Below are positions 1 to 5,322 of a stretch of 10,350 bases of DNA, piece by piece; the first letter of the stretch is position 1; each line of letters starts with the position of its first letter. Source of the DNA: Acidobacteriaceae bacterium (GTDB lineage: Bacteria > Acidobacteriota > Terriglobia > Terriglobales > Acidobacteriaceae). The stretch lies in contig PKYX01000191.1 in NCBI GenBank assembly GCA_003132825.1, positions 1,708 to 12,057 of the forward strand, written 5' to 3'. The notes beneath the pieces were generated by a model, which was not told the DNA's origin, did no database searches, and saw only the letters and a list, made by a program, of their open reading frames with translations. A program made the translations under genes and the position numbers.

Positions 1-701
1 GAGCGCGAGATCAGGATCGGAATGCCCATGCGCACGGTTTTGATCACCATCTCGGACGTGAGCCGGCCGGTGGTGTAGAAGATCTTATCGGCTGAGCTGA
101 CTTTATGCTTGAACATCCAGCCGGCGATCTTGTCGACGGCGTTATGGCGGCCGACGTCTTCCATGTAGACGAGCGGGCGGTCCTCGACCGCGAGCACGCA
201 GCCATGGATCGCGCCGGCCTCGAGATAGAGCGAAGGCGTGGTGTTGATCTTGTGGGCGAGCGTGTAGAGCCACGACGTGCGCAGCTTCGCCGGCGGTAGC
301 GTGACATTCTCCAGCGCTTCCATCAGATCGCCGAACGCGGTGCCCTGTGCGCAGCCGGATGTCTGCACCTTCTTCTTGAGCTTTTTCTCGTAATTGGTCT
401 TGCGCTTCGTGCGCACGACCACGACCGACAATTCCTCGTCGTAATCGACGCCGGTGACGGTGTCGTCCAGCTTGAGCATGTTCTGGTTGAGCAAATAGCC
501 GAGCGCCAGATATTCGGGATGATCGCCGATGGTCATCGCCGTGACGATTTCCTGTGAATTGAGGAAGATCGTCAGCGCGCGCTCGACCGTCACCGCCGTT
601 TCGATCCTGGCGCCGGTCTGGTCGACGCCGGTGACGCGCTCGGTCAGCCGCGGATCGTGCGGATCGGGGCGAAGGAGATAGTCGTCGTCGGACGCATTCA
701 T
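1..701 (-). CDS. fdhD: Formate dehydrogenase accessory sulfurtransferase FdhD (partial, C-terminus off the left edge)
   Basis: FdhD passes sulfur from a cysteine desulfurase to the molybdenum cofactor of formate dehydrogenase, which activates that enzyme in the cytoplasm. The frame is open from the ATG at 701 to the window edge, giving 233 complete codons. Family signatures visible in order are the TSGCAQG loop with Cys117, GAIHG near residue 163, the EDVGRHNAVDK block (181-191) and TTGRLTSEMV (210-219). The better-known E. coli loop has two cysteines spaced CxxC; here only one cysteine remains in it. About 40-50 C-terminal residues should lie beyond the edge. AGGAGG directly abuts this ATG with no spacer, which is unusual. 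The frame is also open upstream, but I see no better start. A terminator separates the gene from the small gene upstream. The sequence resembles Bradyrhizobium-type FdhD, which is an impression from memory. Confidence 0.93.
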   Translation of the reverse strand, partial: MNASDDDYLLRPDPHDPRLTERVTGVDQTGARIETAVTVERALTIFLNSQEIVTAMTIGDHPEYLALGYLLNQNMLKLDDTVTGVDYDEELSVVVVRTKRKTNYEKKLKKKVQTSGCAQGTAFGDLMEALENVTLPPAKLRTSWLYTLAHKINTTPSLYLEAGAIHGCVLAVEDRPLVYMEDVGRHNAVDKIAGWMFKHKVSSADKIFYTTGRLTSEMVIKTVRMGIPILISR

Positions 702-742
702 CCTCCTAATGTAGGTGAAGGGCCGGCCCGGCGGAAGCGCAC

Positions 743-772
743 AAGAAAAGAGGCCCGGCTCGCGCCGGACCT
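743..772 (-). terminator. Rho-independent terminator after the 28-aa gene
   Basis: Read on the minus strand, AGGTCCGGC, a GCGA tetraloop and GCCGGGCCT form a 9-bp stem with one T-G wobble, followed at once by CTTTTCTT. It lies 28 bases past the stop codon of the small gene at 801-887 and 41 bases before the fdhD start, so it probably makes these two genes separate transcription units. The plus strand lacks a T-tract, so the site works in one direction only. Confidence 0.8.
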
Positions 773-800
773 CCTTCACACACTTACGTCGCCTGGAATA

Positions 801-887
801 TCAACCGTGCAAGCCGCCTAGAACCCAAATCAGAAGAATAATCGGCAATGGAATCCCAATGAGCCACAGCAAGAGCCCGCGTCCCAT
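801..887 (-). CDS. 28-residue hydrophobic membrane peptide
   Basis: The encoded peptide is 28 residues long, begins MGRGLLLWLIG and ends GGLHG. Apart from Arg3 and a near-terminal His it is almost entirely hydrophobic, with an IPLPII centre, so a single membrane segment is likely. The start at 887 is well supported by AGGAGG five bases upstream, and an EcfG-like promoter lies 39-63 bases upstream of it. A strong terminator follows. The frame stays open upstream to about 995 with TTG/GTG-type starts, but the Shine-Dalgarno site, and the promoter lying inside that extension, argue for the short form. Very similar MGRG...LLWL...IPIPII peptides are, from memory, frequent unannotated small proteins of Hyphomicrobiales. 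Function is unknown; the promoter suggests a role in general stress or stationary phase. Confidence 0.75.
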   Translation of the reverse strand: MGRGLLLWLIGIPLPIILLIWVLGGLHG

Positions 888-925
888 GACTTCCTCCTGC
901 GTCGCCTCGTTTCGGACGGCTAAAT

Positions 926-950
926 AACGGTGCAGAGGGATCAAAGTTCC
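926..950 (-). promoter_or_regulatory. EcfG-like (general stress sigma factor) promoter for the 28-aa gene
   Basis: On the minus strand, GGAAC (950-946) is followed after exactly 16 bases by CGTT (929-926). This equals the alphaproteobacterial EcfG consensus GGAAC-N16/17-cGTT. Transcription would start around 918-920, giving a leader of about 30 bases that carries the AGGAGG ribosome-binding site of the small gene. A chance match is possible, but the consensus is complete and correctly placed and oriented. Confidence 0.6.
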
Positions 951-1010
951 GCGATATAACTGCCTATATCTCCGGGCCGGAGGACCGATATACAAGGCTT
1001 TTCGCGCGGG

Positions 1011-1038
1011 TTGTAACTCGAAGCCCCACCGGTATATT
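1011..1038 (+). promoter_or_regulatory. Sigma70-type promoter of tRNA-Ser
   Basis: TTGTAA (1011-1016) and TATATT (1033-1038) are separated by 16 bases, matching the -35 and -10 consensus at 4 and 5 of 6 positions. The predicted start near 1045 is about 11 bases before the mature tRNA 5' end, a usual arrangement for a tRNA gene. Confidence 0.6.
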
Positions 1039-1055
1039 GCGCCCTATTTCCCTTT

Positions 1056-1149
1056 GGAGGGGTGGCCGAGTGGCTGAAGGCGGCGGTTTGCTAAACCGTT
1101 ATAGGGTTGTAAAGCTCTATCGAGGGTTCGAATCCCTCTCTCTCCGCCA
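1056..1149 (+). tRNA. tRNA-Ser (anticodon GCT)
   Basis: This is a complete class II tRNA that decodes AGC and AGU. The acceptor stem pairs GGAGGGG with TCTCTCC (two G-T wobbles), the anticodon loop is TTGCTAA with GCT at 1090-1092, a long variable arm is closed by ATAGGG/CTCTAT, and the T arm is GAGGG-TTCGAAT-CCCTC. The 3' CCA (1147-1149) is encoded in the gene. The long variable arm and the GCT anticodon together identify serine. Confidence 0.96.
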
Positions 1150-1329
1150 TAGCCTTAAATACCGTTACTCCAAAGTTCCGGTCACGCTCAAAGAGCAGCG
1201 GTTGCTTGTCGATTGGTGCTCGACGACGGACCCTCGTCGACCACGACGGACCAACATTCCTTCAGGGCAGCGGCGATCGGCTGCCCGGCCGCCGGGTGCC
1301 GAAACCTTTCGAGCACACCAAGCCCCGAG
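1150..1329. other. Gene-free stretch with short inverted and direct repeats
   Basis: No convincing gene lies between the tRNA and the stop codon of the small protein at 1330. An imperfect inverted repeat at 1216-1244 has TCGACGA/TCGTCGA arms (1220-1226 and 1234-1240), extended by GTG/CAC after one mismatch. ACGACGGACC occurs twice (1223-1232 and 1243-1252). A second GC-rich hairpin with CCCGG/CCGGG arms lies near 1284-1302. None has a T-tract, so none is a standard terminator. If the contig has a chimeric or transfer junction, this is the likeliest place for it. Confidence 0.4.
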
Positions 1330-1614
1330 TCAAATATCGGTTTGCTGTTGGGTATGACGAGTGAGGTACCAGCAGGGTGGATCGTCGAGATGGGGAAAGA
1401 GGGCGTGAACGCAGGTATCAGCCTCGGAGTTGTGAAATACGTATTCGGTCTTATTGCCCTTTTCCTGGATCGCGTAGTAGCGATAGACCGTGACCGTCGC
1501 GAACGCCTCCTGCTTCTGCCAGATTTTGTAGCGCAGAACCAGATAGTCTCCGGCGTAAGCCACAACCAGAACAACGGCCAATGCGAGAGCGACGATCACC
1601 AATATCCGTTTCAT
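1330..1614 (-). CDS. Hypothetical membrane-anchored protein, 94 aa
   Basis: I do not recognise a named family. The protein has a short basic start (MKR), a hydrophobic segment at about residues 4-21 acting as an uncleaved anchor or signal sequence, then a polar domain with FATVTVYRYYAI (38-49), a KTEYVFHN stretch and two cysteines (Cys68 and Cys81) in DTCVHALFPHL and PPCWYLTRH. These cysteines could pair outside the cytoplasm. Proteins with the pattern AGDYLxLRYxI, TVTVxRYYA, TCVHxLFPH and PCWYLxRH are, from memory, common uncharacterised proteins of Acidobacteriota. The ATG at 1614 is chosen because it starts exactly before the hydrophobic segment, with AGGGA eight bases upstream; the frame is open for 31 more codons. 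The gene is divergent from the YceI gene, 142 bases apart. Function is unknown. Confidence 0.75.
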   Translation of the reverse strand: MKRILVIVALALAVVLVVAYAGDYLVLRYKIWQKQEAFATVTVYRYYAIQEKGNKTEYVFHNSEADTCVHALFPHLDDPPCWYLTRHTQQQTDI

Positions 1615-1683
1615 GGACTGCTTCCCTGCCACTTGCCCGAGCGTCTTTTGCACCGTCGGCGCACTCACTGAAATTACCGTTTC

Positions 1684-1713
1684 GTGACACACCCAGGATT
1701 TGGCCACTATAGC
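1684..1713 (+). promoter_or_regulatory. Possible promoter of the YceI gene
   Basis: GTGACA (1684-1689) and TATAGC (1708-1713) are 18 bases apart in the divergent gap between the small anchored protein and the YceI gene. The predicted start is near 1720, about 37 bases before the chosen ATG. Both boxes are only partial matches. Confidence 0.3.
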
Positions 1714-1756
1714 CTAGTCATGTCCCTGGAGTTTGGGACGAGAGAAGACGGAAATA

Positions 1757-2386
1757 ATGCTCGAATCCACCATGCCTTCGATCGCAAAAAGGACTGCGCG
1801 TTTTGGCATAGCCGTGGCGTTCACTGCACTTCTATGGACCCAGACGGGCCGTGCCCAGCAACGCGAGGCTGTGCTCGAATTTTTGCCGGCTCGTGCCAGA
1901 ATCGAGTTTGCCCTGGACGCTTCGTTCCACGTGGTTCACGGAACCTTCGATATGGAGCATGGCGCCATCCAGTTCGACCCGTCAAGCCGCGCGATCAGCG
2001 GTGAGGTTGTAGTGGGTGCGGCGAGCGGCCACAGCGGAAACGACGGCCGCGACCGGCGCATGCATCGCGAGATTCTCGAAAGTTCGCGCTATCCCGAAAT
2101 CGCCTTCCGGCCAGACCGCGTCGAGGGTACCCTAGAAGCCTCGGGCGTTTCGACGGTTCAGGTACACGGGGTATTCCGCATCCACGGCGTCGAGCGCGAG
2201 CTCACGATACCGGTGCGAGTCGAAATGGCCGACGACCACTGGACCCTAACCTCTCACTTCGTCGTTCCTTACGTGCAGTGGGGCATCAAGAACCCGAGCA
2301 GTCTTCTATTGCATGTGAGCCCATCGGTCGAAGTGGATGTTCAAGCCTCGGGGCTGAAGCCCTGGGCAGTCAGCGGTTCGAAGTGA
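1757..2386 (+). CDS. YceI-family secreted protein
   Basis: YceI proteins are periplasmic beta-barrel lipocalin-like proteins that bind isoprenoid or other lipid ligands. From the ATG at 1757 the product is 209 residues, with a signal peptide of about 33 residues (basic KRTAR, hydrophobic FGIAVAFTALL, cleavage near GRA-QQ). The mature part has the family layout: a strand around IEFALDASFHVVHGTF (49-64), SGEVVV (81-86), the DGRDRRMHREI...RYPEIAF block (96-117), VHGVFRIHGVERELTIPV (137-154) and a C-terminal LLLHVSPSVEVDV strand. The D-x-R-x3-H and YPEIAF block is the clearest match. A TTG at 1733 and an ATG at 1772 are alternative starts; 1757 gives a good signal peptide. A weak hairpin with CGGTTC/GAACCG arms (2374-2379 and 2400-2405) spans the stop. 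The ligand cannot be predicted. Confidence 0.85.
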   Translation: MLESTMPSIAKRTARFGIAVAFTALLWTQTGRAQQREAVLEFLPARARIEFALDASFHVVHGTFDMEHGAIQFDPSSRAISGEVVVGAASGHSGNDGRDRRMHREILESSRYPEIAFRPDRVEGTLEASGVSTVQVHGVFRIHGVERELTIPVRVEMADDHWTLTSHFVVPYVQWGIKNPSSLLLHVSPSVEVDVQASGLKPWAVSGSK

Positions 2387-2539
2387 CTCGGCCGCCCGGG
2401 AACCGATTTGTCCCCGTGCAATTGATTCTCCGCTGCGGTTCCTAACGCATTGCTCGCTTGAGGAGCGAATCGCTAGCACGGCTTTCGCCCGGGCAGGACT
2501 CCTAACCACAGACTTCCCGCAATGCCATAGCCTGATCCC
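2387..2539. other. Intergenic stretch between the YceI and VOC genes
   Basis: No gene is visible in either strand that is more than a shadow. A weak hairpin (AGCGA/TCGCT type, around 2452-2472) and the end of the imperfect hairpin spanning the YceI stop are the only structures seen. The regulatory elements of the VOC gene follow directly. Confidence 0.4.
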
Positions 2540-2565
2540 CAGTCTTGGGCCTCAGTCTCGGGCCC
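2540..2565 (+). repeat. 13-bp tandem direct repeat abutting the VOC promoter
   Basis: CAGTCTTGGGCCT (2540-2552) is followed immediately by CAGTCTCGGGCCC (2553-2565), differing at two of 13 positions. The second copy ends exactly where TTGACA begins. This placement next to a -35 box fits a binding site for a transcription factor, although no regulator is encoded nearby. Confidence 0.45.
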
Positions 2566-2594
2566 TTGACATTCCTGGCGTTCGCCCGCACTAT
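2566..2594 (+). promoter_or_regulatory. Putative promoter of the VOC gene, predicted to give a leaderless mRNA
   Basis: A perfect TTGACA (2566-2571) is followed after 17 bases by CACTAT (2589-2594), a weak -10 box. Transcription would begin near 2601-2602, at the ATG of the gene, and no Shine-Dalgarno sequence precedes that ATG. The pairing fits leaderless translation; the -10 match is only 3 of 6. Confidence 0.4.
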
Positions 2595-2601
2595 GCGGTG
2601 C

Positions 2602-3540
2602 ATGAAATGCGCGGATCGTTTTTTCCTTGCCCTCCTGGTCGCAGGTGTTCTGCTCCAGCCTTCCTCTCTCCTTGCCGCCGATTCTGCGGGCGCAGTGGCC
2701 CGTCCACCTATCGTCGGCGTAGCCCACATCGGACTGAACACCGATGACATGGCAGCGGCCCGCAAGTTTTACACCGGCATCCTCGGGTTCCAGGAACCTT
2801 TCAGTCTGGAGAAGCCCGACGGCAGCGGCCTGATGCTGACCTACTTCAAGGTGAACGACCATCAGTACATTGAGGTTTTTCCCGATCTCAAGGACCCCGG
2901 CCAGTCGCGCCTAAACCACATCTGTTTTGAAACCACGAACGTGGAGCAACTCCGGGCCTACCTGGCCAGCAAGGGCGTGACCGTGCCCGACAAGGTTTCG
3001 ACCGGACTAGACGGGAACCTCAGCTTCGAAATTCACGATCCCGAGGAGCACTTGGTGGAGTTTGTTCAGTACATGCCCGGGTCGCTGCACAGTCGCAACT
3101 TTGGCAAGTTTCTTCCCAGCACGCGCATTTCGGAACACATCATCCACGTGGGTTTTGTGGTCAAAGACCGGGCTGCCGAAGACCGCTTCTACAAAGACAT
3201 TCTCGGATTCAGGTTCTTCTGGCAGGGGGGCATGACCGACACGCGAGCCGATTGGGTGGATATGCGGGTGCCGGACGGCACGGACTGGCTGGAGTACATG
3301 ATGAATCTACGAGATGAAACTCCGCACACCTTGGGTGTCATGAACCACCTTGCGCTGGGTGTTCCGAGCACCCAGGCCGGCTTTGAGACGGTGGTTTCCC
3401 GGGGGCTGAATCCCGACAAGCCGAAGATCGGACGGGACGGAAAGTGGCAGCTCAATCTGTATGATCCGAACCTTACCCGGGTCGAACTGATGGAGCCGAA
3501 ACCGGTCGAAAAGCCGTGCTGCTCGCCCATGCTGCCGTAG
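2602..3540 (+). CDS. Secreted two-module VOC (glyoxalase/extradiol dioxygenase-like) protein
   Basis: The 312-residue product starts with a signal peptide (MKCADRFFLALLVAGVLL..., cleavage near SSLLA-AD) followed by two vicinal-oxygen-chelate domains, about residues 36-157 and 178-298. Each keeps a possible metal-ligand set: His42, His106 and Glu153 in the first (AHIGL, NHICFE, LVEF) and His182, His249 and Glu295 in the second (IHVGF, NHLALG, RVELME). The phrases RKFYTGILGF and DRFYKDILGF are the repeated helix-strand unit. The C-terminus ends in KPCCSPMLP with adjacent cysteines. VOC enzymes include dioxygenases, glyoxalases and epimerases, and the substrate here is not predictable. Export is unusual for the family, whose best-known members are cytoplasmic. 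An ATG at 2593 is the alternative start; 2602 fits the predicted transcription start. The stop is 9 bases from that of the convergent truB. Confidence 0.88.
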   Translation: MKCADRFFLALLVAGVLLQPSSLLAADSAGAVARPPIVGVAHIGLNTDDMAAARKFYTGILGFQEPFSLEKPDGSGLMLTYFKVNDHQYIEVFPDLKDPGQSRLNHICFETTNVEQLRAYLASKGVTVPDKVSTGLDGNLSFEIHDPEEHLVEFVQYMPGSLHSRNFGKFLPSTRISEHIIHVGFVVKDRAAEDRFYKDILGFRFFWQGGMTDTRADWVDMRVPDGTDWLEYMMNLRDETPHTLGVMNHLALGVPSTQAGFETVVSRGLNPDKPKIGRDGKWQLNLYDPNLTRVELMEPKPVEKPCCSPMLP

Positions 3541-3549
3541 ATGCTTTCT

Positions 3550-4464
3550 TCACTTGCGCCGGCCGCTCGCCAGTTGGGCGACTGGTTCCGCCGCCAGCAC
3601 AATCTTGGGATGAAACAGGGTACCTGCCACGCGGGTTGCGATGGCGATCAATTCTCTCTGTCCATAGAAGACCTTCACCAGGCGCGCCGCAGAGAGTTCC
3701 GGCAGATTGACCGCGCGCCCGCTTCGGATGTGCGCCGCGGACTCATCATTCACCGTGACCGAGGGAAACAGCGGCAACAGTTTACGGGGATGGATGAATA
3801 GTTCCTCGATCCGCCCGCTTACCCCGGCCGCGTCAAGCTCTTCCAGGCTGTGGGCATCGGCGATTTCGAATTCCCCGGCGGCGGTTCGGCGCAGCGACTG
3901 CAAATGTGCCCCGCAGCCCATTCGTTGGCCCATTTCGTGAGCCACGGAGCGCATATAGGTACCCGCGGCGACGCGCGCGCGAAACTCGGCCCGGTCGCCT
4001 TCGACTCCCAGAATTTCGAATTCCCTGATCTCAACCTGAACCGGTTTCAGGGGCACGTCCTCATGTTTCCGCGCCAGCTTGTAGGCCGGCACACCCTGAA
4101 TCTTCTTGGCGGAAAACGGCGGTGGCACCTGCTCCACCACACCCGAAAATGGAGCCGCCAGTTCCCGCGCCTGGGACAATGCCAACCGAACCGCCTGCTG
4201 GGGACCGGTGGCTTCGCCCTCGGCATCGTAAGTGTCGGTGGCGAAACCGAAGCGAATCACGCCTTCGTAGGTTTTTTCCGACGCCAGATAGAACTGCGCC
4301 AGGCGGGTCAGATTTCCGACCACCATCGGAAGCACCCCGGTTGCCAGCGGGTCCAGAGTCCCCAAATGACCGACGGCTCGTTGTTGTAGAATCCTGCGAA
4401 CGCGGTTGACCACGTCATGCGAGGTCGGGCCGGCGGGTTTGTCGACAACCAGGACACCGTTCAT
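3550..4464 (-). CDS. truB: tRNA pseudouridine(55) synthase TruB
   Basis: TruB converts U55 in the T loop of tRNAs to pseudouridine and also aids tRNA folding. The product from the ATG at 4464 is 304 residues, a normal length. It opens with the family N-terminus MNGVLVVDKPAGPTSHDVV and has the catalytic block GHLGTLDPLATGVL with Asp38 (equivalent to E. coli Asp48). Further family blocks are KTYEGVIRFGFATDTYD (64-80), QVPPPFSAKKIQGVPAYKLAR, and AAGTYMRSVAHEMG, followed by a C-terminal PUA-like region. The frame is open upstream to about 4557, but conservation begins at MNGVL. No Shine-Dalgarno sequence precedes that ATG. Often truB follows rbfA and infB; here it stands alone, divergent from a rhomboid gene 130 bases away and tail to tail with the VOC gene. 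Confidence 0.96.
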   Translation of the reverse strand: MNGVLVVDKPAGPTSHDVVNRVRRILQQRAVGHLGTLDPLATGVLPMVVGNLTRLAQFYLASEKTYEGVIRFGFATDTYDAEGEATGPQQAVRLALSQARELAAPFSGVVEQVPPPFSAKKIQGVPAYKLARKHEDVPLKPVQVEIREFEILGVEGDRAEFRARVAAGTYMRSVAHEMGQRMGCGAHLQSLRRTAAGEFEIADAHSLEELDAAGVSGRIEELFIHPRKLLPLFPSVTVNDESAAHIRSGRAVNLPELSAARLVKVFYGQRELIAIATRVAGTLFHPKIVLAAEPVAQLASGRRK

Positions 4465-4509
4465 GGGGAAGTTGGCAAACTTGTAAGTCGAGGTCAGTGG
4501 GCACTTTAC

Positions 4510-4544
4510 GGAATGCCGGCCTGCCGGTTGGGGCAGGCCATTCC
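4510..4544. repeat. 13-bp inverted repeat in the truB/rhomboid divergent gap
   Basis: GGAATG (4510-4515) and GCCTGCC (4519-4525) pair with GGCAGGC (4532-4538) and CATTCC (4539-4544). The result is a 13-bp helix with a 3-base bulge (CCG) and a 6-base loop. It has no T-tract on either strand, so an operator or an RNA structure in one of the two divergent leaders is more likely than a terminator. Confidence 0.5.
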
Positions 4545-4594
4545 GCGGCTTTTCCATGGCCCGAGTACCAAGTTACCAGATTCCCTGATTCTCC

Positions 4595-5287
4595 ATGATA
4601 CCGATCCGCGACGACCAGCCCACCTTCAGCACCCCCTTCCTGAACTATTTTCTGATCGGGCTGAATTTGCTCATCTACTTGTTCCAGACCCTGCTCGATC
4701 CCCGCAGCATGAAGCTCCTGCTCTATCAGCTGGGACTGGTTCCTGCGCGCGTGACCGGGTTCCTCCTCGGCACTCGCCATCTTCATCTGGCCGCCGGCCT
4801 GGTTCCGTTTTTCACCTCGATGTTCCTGCACGGTTCTTGGCTACACGTGATCGGGAACATGTGGTTTTTGTGGATTTTTGGAGACAACGTCGAGGACTAC
4901 CTCGGCCATTTTCAATATCTGGTGTTCTACCTGCTCAGCGGTCTAGCGGCCGCTGTGGCACAGGTCGCGCTGACGCCATACTCGATCGTGCCCACCATCG
5001 GCGCCAGCGGCGCCATTGCCGGGGTGCTCGGCGCGTACTTCATTTTGTATCCACGAGCTCGCGTTTTGACCTGGTTTTTCATCTTTTTCCTGCAGGTGCC
5101 GGCCTGGGTGATGCTTGGCTATTGGTTTGTAGTGCAGTTTCTGAGTGGGGCGGCGAGTTCGATCGCCTACGCCGGCAATTCCACGGGCGGGATCGCATTT
5201 TGGGCCCACGTGGGCGGATTCATCGCCGGAGTCATTCTGATCAAGATTTTTCCGGAACGGCCACGGCGCTACCGCTATGGAACCTAG
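4595..5287 (+). CDS. Rhomboid-family intramembrane serine protease
   Basis: Rhomboids cleave membrane-spanning substrates inside the bilayer. The 230-residue protein has a hydrophobic segment at about 15-33 and several more after residue 65, as in the six-helix core. The signature HGSWLHVIGNMWFLWIFGDNVED (79-101) contains His84 and Asn88 of the oxyanion region. GASG (136-139) gives the catalytic Ser138, and AHVGGFIAG gives the partner His205, so the catalytic dyad is complete. A loop of about 35 residues between the first two conserved helices (38-70) and an insert around 183-198 (SGAASSIAYAGNSTGG) are typical of the GlpG-distant, YqgP/Acidobacteria-type soluble-loop members. There is no Shine-Dalgarno sequence before the ATG at 4595, but this start gives the family N-terminus MIPIRDDxP. 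The natural substrate is unknown. Confidence 0.94.
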   Translation: MIPIRDDQPTFSTPFLNYFLIGLNLLIYLFQTLLDPRSMKLLLYQLGLVPARVTGFLLGTRHLHLAAGLVPFFTSMFLHGSWLHVIGNMWFLWIFGDNVEDYLGHFQYLVFYLLSGLAAAVAQVALTPYSIVPTIGASGAIAGVLGAYFILYPRARVLTWFFIFFLQVPAWVMLGYWFVVQFLSGAASSIAYAGNSTGGIAFWAHVGGFIAGVILIKIFPERPRRYRYGT

Positions 5288-5322
5288 GAAGGTTTGGCTG
5301 TCCGGCCGGCTTCAAGGTCGAA

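Noticed and set aside
1056..1149. Attachment site of an integrated element at tRNA-Ser
   Set aside because: No integrase is adjacent and I found no second copy of the tRNA 3' end in the window; kept only as a possibility in the boundary finding.
1037..1357. Plus-strand reading frame of 106 codons starting before the tRNA
   Set aside because: It runs straight through the tRNA-Ser gene and the repeat region, so it is not a protein gene.
1188..1574. Minus-strand reading frame of 128 codons across the small anchored protein gene
   Set aside because: It is in another frame of the 1330-1614 gene and the empty stretch, has low-complexity Arg/Ser-rich composition and shows no family resemblance.
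3850..4389. Plus-strand frame of 179 codons opposite truB
   Set aside because: Antisense shadow of TruB, whose conserved blocks fully explain the sequence.
4510..4560. Rho-independent terminator from the 13-bp inverted repeat
   Set aside because: The plus strand has only a short TTTT some bases past the stem and no upstream plus-strand gene to terminate; the site lies between divergent starts.
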